The translations under genes and the position numbers were made by a program. Of a stretch of 64,000 nt of DNA, positions 61,384 through 64,000 are shown one piece after another. Origin of the DNA: an uncultured Pelagibacteraceae bacterium. GTDB taxonomy: Bacteria; Pseudomonadota; Alphaproteobacteria; Pelagibacterales; Pelagibacteraceae. The number at the start of each line of letters is the position of its first letter. Position 1 is the first letter of the stretch. Below the pieces are notes generated by a model. It was not told the DNA's origin. It saw only the letters and a list, made by a program, of their open reading frames with translations, and ran no database searches. The stretch covers positions 62,001-126,000 of the forward strand of contig CACGXV010000003.1 in NCBI GenBank assembly GCA_902577075.1, written 5' to 3'.

Positions 61384-62104
61384 AGTTATTCTCCTTCAAC
61401 CACTTGTTTGTTTCCTTCAAGCCGCCGAATGTATAAATGTGAAAATAATCAGTATGCGATTTAACTTTCCCAATTAGATCATTAGGGTCTTTAGGTTTCA
61501 ATAAATCTAATGCCTTAGTAAAATTAGATTTAAGAAAGTTAATGGAATTTTTTGCCCCTACAATATTTGCAAACTTTATTAAGCTTGAAATTTTCATTGG
61601 CCCAGTTATCCCAACATGAACTGGTATCGTTTGTTTAGAAATAAAATCAACGATAGGCTGAGCATCAAGTAACCATTGAGTAACTATATAATCAGCATAA
61701 GGCTTTTTATCTATCATAGCTTTTTCTAAATCTGAATCGGATATATCAGGACTCCCCTCAGGATGTCCAGCAATTCCGATCTTTATCCCATCAAAATATC
61801 CTGTTTCTAACATCTGATAGGAGCTATCAAATTTTCCAATTGGTTCACGGCTACCTCCAATTACAAGAACTTGTTTTACACCTAAATCTTTACATCTTAA
61901 AACATACTCTTTTAATTCACTTTCGCTATTAATTGATCTAGCTGGAAAATGAGGAACTGGGTTAAAACCTTTTTTTACCAAATCTCCAGACTTGTCAGCA
62001 GTCTCCTTATAATCACCTCCAGGTAGCATTGTGACATATACATCTTTCACACTTGGTAATGTATCAAGATCAGTGTGAGGTCCAATTTCTAATGAAAAAT
62101 TCAT
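61376..62104 (-). CDS. Short methylenetetrahydrofolate reductase-like protein
   Basis: A 242-aa MetF-like TIM-barrel protein, shorter than canonical MetF (about 290 aa). SVKDVYVTMLPGGDY, GFNPVPHFPARSI, KQVLVIGGSREP, FDGIKIGIAGHPEGSPDI and DYIVTQWLLDAQPI follow the MTHFR strand order, including the histidine/proline loop and IAGHPEG. It probably interconverts 5-methyl- and 5,10-methylene-THF with FAD. Coupled to the GcvT-like gene (eight-base overlap), it would oxidise the methyl-THF that this enzyme makes. The truncation may change cofactor binding. Confidence 0.8.
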   Translation of the reverse strand: MNFSLEIGPHTDLDTLPSVKDVYVTMLPGGDYKETADKSGDLVKKGFNPVPHFPARSINSESELKEYVLRCKDLGVKQVLVIGGSREPIGKFDSSYQMLETGYFDGIKIGIAGHPEGSPDISDSDLEKAMIDKKPYADYIVTQWLLDAQPIVDFISKQTIPVHVGITGPMKISSLIKFANIVGAKNSINFLKSNFTKALDLLKPKDPNDLIGKVKSHTDYFHIYTFGGLKETNKWLKENNYV

Positions 62105-62166
62105 TAACGAATAATTATTTATTTTAAAATAACTGTCTAGAAAAATATTAGATCAAAGTGTCAGGG

Positions 62167-63051
62167 TTACTTTTTCTGACCTCTGTGTTTTTGAATTCTT
62201 TGACCATACTGCTGTGTAACTCTGTCAAAGATGATTGCTAGAGCTACTATTGCCAAACCATTCATCATCCCAAGTGCTAAATATTGATTAGAAATAGCTT
62301 GCAAAATAGGCACTCCAAGACCTTTAACACCTATCATTGATGCAATAACCACCATAGCTAAAGCCATCATAATTGTTTGGTTAATTCCAGCAAAAATTGT
62401 TGGTAACGACAATGGTATTTGCACAGATTTTAATTTTTGCATTGGAGTTGCACCAAATGCTTCGCTTGCTTCAAGTGTTTCTTTATCTACTTCTCTTATT
62501 CCAAGATTTGTCAGCCTTACTACCGGTGGTAAAGCATAAATACAAACTGCCAATAAACCAGGTACTTTTCCAATACCTAAAAGCATAATTATAGGTATAA
62601 GGTAAACGAAACTTGGAATAGTTTGCATCATGTCCAAAACAGGTAAAATTGTTTTTTCTGCTCTGCTTGATTTAGACATTAACACACCAATTGGAATACC
62701 AACTACAATACAAACTAGTGTTGATACAGAAATGATAGCAACTGTTGCCATACAGTTTTTCCACATTCCAAAATAACCAATAATCATAAAACAAACTATT
62801 GTTCCTATAACCAGTTTAATGCTTCTTGAACCTATCCAAGCTAATAAAGCAAATACCCCAATGACAAGGGGCCATGGACTATTTACTAATAATTTTTCCA
62901 ACCAAATTAAAAAATACAAAAGTGGATCAAAAAATCCTTCTATACCGTCACCGTAAGCTCTTGAAAAATCCTTAAAACTTAAATCTATTCCCTTCTTTAA
63001 TTCTCTTAATGCCGTTCTGTCCATAACAGGAATTTTATTAAAGAAGTCCAT
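62167..63051 (-). CDS. proW: ProW/OpuAB-type ABC permease
   Basis: A 294-aa permease with six or seven hydrophobic segments and the coupling loop EASEAFGATPMQKLKSVQIP. PSFVYLIPIIMLLGIGKVPG and NQTIMMALAMVVIASMIG are shared with betaine/proline permeases and with the second half of TmoV. It forms the membrane part of a quaternary amine or DMSP-type importer with the upstream ProX-type protein. The ATPase gene should lie outside the window. It is followed downstream by the MetF-like gene after 62 bases. Confidence 0.87.
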   Translation of the reverse strand: MDFFNKIPVMDRTALRELKKGIDLSFKDFSRAYGDGIEGFFDPLLYFLIWLEKLLVNSPWPLVIGVFALLAWIGSRSIKLVIGTIVCFMIIGYFGMWKNCMATVAIISVSTLVCIVVGIPIGVLMSKSSRAEKTILPVLDMMQTIPSFVYLIPIIMLLGIGKVPGLLAVCIYALPPVVRLTNLGIREVDKETLEASEAFGATPMQKLKSVQIPLSLPTIFAGINQTIMMALAMVVIASMIGVKGLGVPILQAISNQYLALGMMNGLAIVALAIIFDRVTQQYGQRIQKHRGQKK

Positions 63052-63070
63052 AAAAATTCTTTTAAATTAA

Positions 63071-63096
63071 TCGAACCCGTATTTCAACGGGTTCGA
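63071..63096 (-). terminator. Intercistronic hairpin between proX-like and proW-like genes
   Basis: A perfect 10-bp stem TCGAACCCGT / ACGGGTTCGA with a six-base loop. On the minus strand it follows the binding-protein stop by 16 bases and precedes proW by 19. Only TTAATTT follows, not a strong U-tract. It probably stabilises the abundant binding-protein message or reduces read-through into proW. Confidence 0.65.
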
Positions 63097-63112
63097 AATC
63101 ATATTTTAAATA

Positions 63113-64000
63113 TTAAAGTGCTTTTTTAATTTTTGAAGCAGCATCACTTGAAACCCATTTAGTCCACACATCTTCTTGTGTTTTTAGGAATTCAATTGCA
63201 GCATCAGCACCTTCAGCTTGGTTTTCGCCCATCCAAACTAACATTCCATTCATTACTGGACCTGGATAAACTCTTTTCTCAAGATAGTTCATGCCATCAG
63301 AACCAGCAGTTTTTTTGAAATTATCAGTAGCTATTGTGAATACTTCAGATTTTACCCATGAAGATTTTTTTGGATCAGCACACTCTTGTTCTGGCTTAAC
63401 TAAGCAGTTATCCCAGTTATCTTTGCCGCCCCATTCACCCATATCTACAGCTTGCATATTATATTTACCAATTAATGCTGTTGGAGACCAGTAGTAACCA
63501 AACCAGTTTTCTCCTCTTTCAGCAGCTTTAGCAATTGAACCATCAAGACCAGCAGCTGATCCTGTTTCTACAATTGCCCAACCTTTTTCTTCCATACCCC
63601 ATGCTCTAAAATGGTTTCTGTTACTTAATTCACAGTTCCATCCTGGAGGGCATATGTGAAATCCACCTTTTGATGGATCCTCTGGGTGTGGGAATAAATC
63701 AGGTCTTTTTAAAATTGCATCAGCAGTAGTAAGTTCTGGATGTTTTTCTAAAGTAGCAGGAAGTACCCACCATCCTTCACCTAGACCAGTGATTGGTGCT
63801 AGATTTATTGAATGAAGTTTTCCTTCATCAACAGCCTTATTAAGAGCAACGATAGCAGCGTTAGCCCAAAATTCTGGTGCTACATCCGGCTCACCTTTTT
63901 CTTGCATAGATGTAAATGTTGGCATTGTTGCACCTGGCACAAGTTCAACTGTACATCCATATCCTTCTTCTAATATAATCTTGTCAACTTCAGCCATAAA
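63113..64000 (-). CDS. proX: ProX/OpuAC-type glycine betaine-like binding protein, N-terminus beyond window
   Basis: The open frame runs past base 64000 without a stop, and the codon before the apparent ATG at 63997 encodes Phe, so the true start and signal peptide are outside. The visible 295 residues have the OpuAC fold: FILEEGYGC-like start, VAPEFWANAAIVAL, ICPPGWNCELSN, NWFGYYWSPTALIGKYNM and VYPGPVMNGMLVWMGENQ, with tryptophans for a ligand cage. The ligand may be glycine betaine, proline betaine or DMSP. It leads the ProX-ProW-MetF-like-GcvT-like run. Confidence 0.87.
   Translation of the reverse strand, partial: FMAEVDKIILEEGYGCTVELVPGATMPTFTSMQEKGEPDVAPEFWANAAIVALNKAVDEGKLHSINLAPITGLGEGWWVLPATLEKHPELTTADAILKRPDLFPHPEDPSKGGFHICPPGWNCELSNRNHFRAWGMEEKGWAIVETGSAAGLDGSIAKAAERGENWFGYYWSPTALIGKYNMQAVDMGEWGGKDNWDNCLVKPEQECADPKKSSWVKSEVFTIATDNFKKTAGSDGMNYLEKRVYPGPVMNGMLVWMGENQAEGADAAIEFLKTQEDVWTKWVSSDAASKIKKAL

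Noticed and set aside
1..64000. tRNA, rRNA, CRISPR, transposase, integrase or prophage genes
   Set aside because: I looked through intergenic gaps and proteins and saw none; the gaps are too short for most and no such proteins appear.

Overview
The window looks like a chromosome segment of a SAR11 marine alphaproteobacterium (Pelagibacterales). The DNA is very AT-rich and the genes are packed with overlaps or gaps of a few bases. Lysine, asparagine and isoleucine dominate the proteins. The gene content is typical of SAR11: a trimethylamine N-oxide (TMAO) and methylamine island, osmolyte ABC transporters, and folate-linked one-carbon oxidation. I saw no rRNA, tRNA, CRISPR array, insertion sequence or prophage. 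The strain assignment is inference from gene content.

Layout. 1-1235: the start of an exported cyclophilin (its C-terminus lies outside the window) and an exported HExxH protein. 1288-4888: an agmatinase-type ureohydrolase, an aldehyde dehydrogenase and an opposing ArgE-like deacetylase. 4911-12323: a compact run of CsaA, LysE-family exporter, aconitase, YfgM-like and BamB-like envelope proteins, a cupin-like protein, a ZapE/AFG1 ATPase and a YjbQ protein. 12320-24683 (minus strand): photolyase, a diaminopropionate ammonia-lyase-like enzyme, a GmaS-like glutamine synthetase, two small membrane proteins, an Amt transporter, a split glutamate-synthase-like complex (GlxBCD/MgsABC type), a second glutamine synthetase homologue and an FAD amine oxidoreductase.

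24781-33293: a MarR-like regulator, TMAO demethylase (Tdm) and the TMAO transporter TmoXWV, with three small envelope-protein genes between tmoX and tmoW. 33298-44321: glycerol kinase, trimethylamine monooxygenase (Tmm, minus strand), a glycerol-3-phosphate dehydrogenase family protein, a sugar-type ABC importer without its ATPase, a glucosylglycerate/mannosylglycerate hydrolase-like enzyme, an iron alcohol dehydrogenase and a class I amidotransferase. 44313-52853: formate-THF ligase (fhs), sarcosine oxidase soxBDAG and a BT1-type folate/biopterin transporter. 52846-55960: a hypothetical protein, a GNAT, an SRAP protein and PurK/PurE. 56047-59984: an M19 dipeptidase-like protein that appears to lack key metal ligands, a 550-aa unknown, a DUF3726-like protein, a 55-aa zinc-ribbon protein found by direct reading, and a Yip1-like membrane protein. 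60025-64000: a GcvT-like methyltransferase, a short MetF-like reductase, a ProW-type permease and a ProX-type binding protein cut by the window edge.

How it fits together (inference from families and context). TMA is oxidised by Tmm, and TMAO is imported by TmoXWV. Tdm splits TMAO to dimethylamine and formaldehyde. Monomethylamine would then pass through GmaS, the Mgs-type complex and an FAD dehydrogenase, releasing ammonium. Methyl groups pass through tetrahydrofolate to Fhs. SoxBDAG does the same for sarcosine, and the GcvT-like/MetF-like pair probably demethylates another imported compound. The dimethylamine monooxygenase genes (dmm) are not in the window. The least explained parts are the 56-59.5 kb block, the GcvT/MetF/ProXW block, and the small proteins around amt and between tmoX and tmoW.
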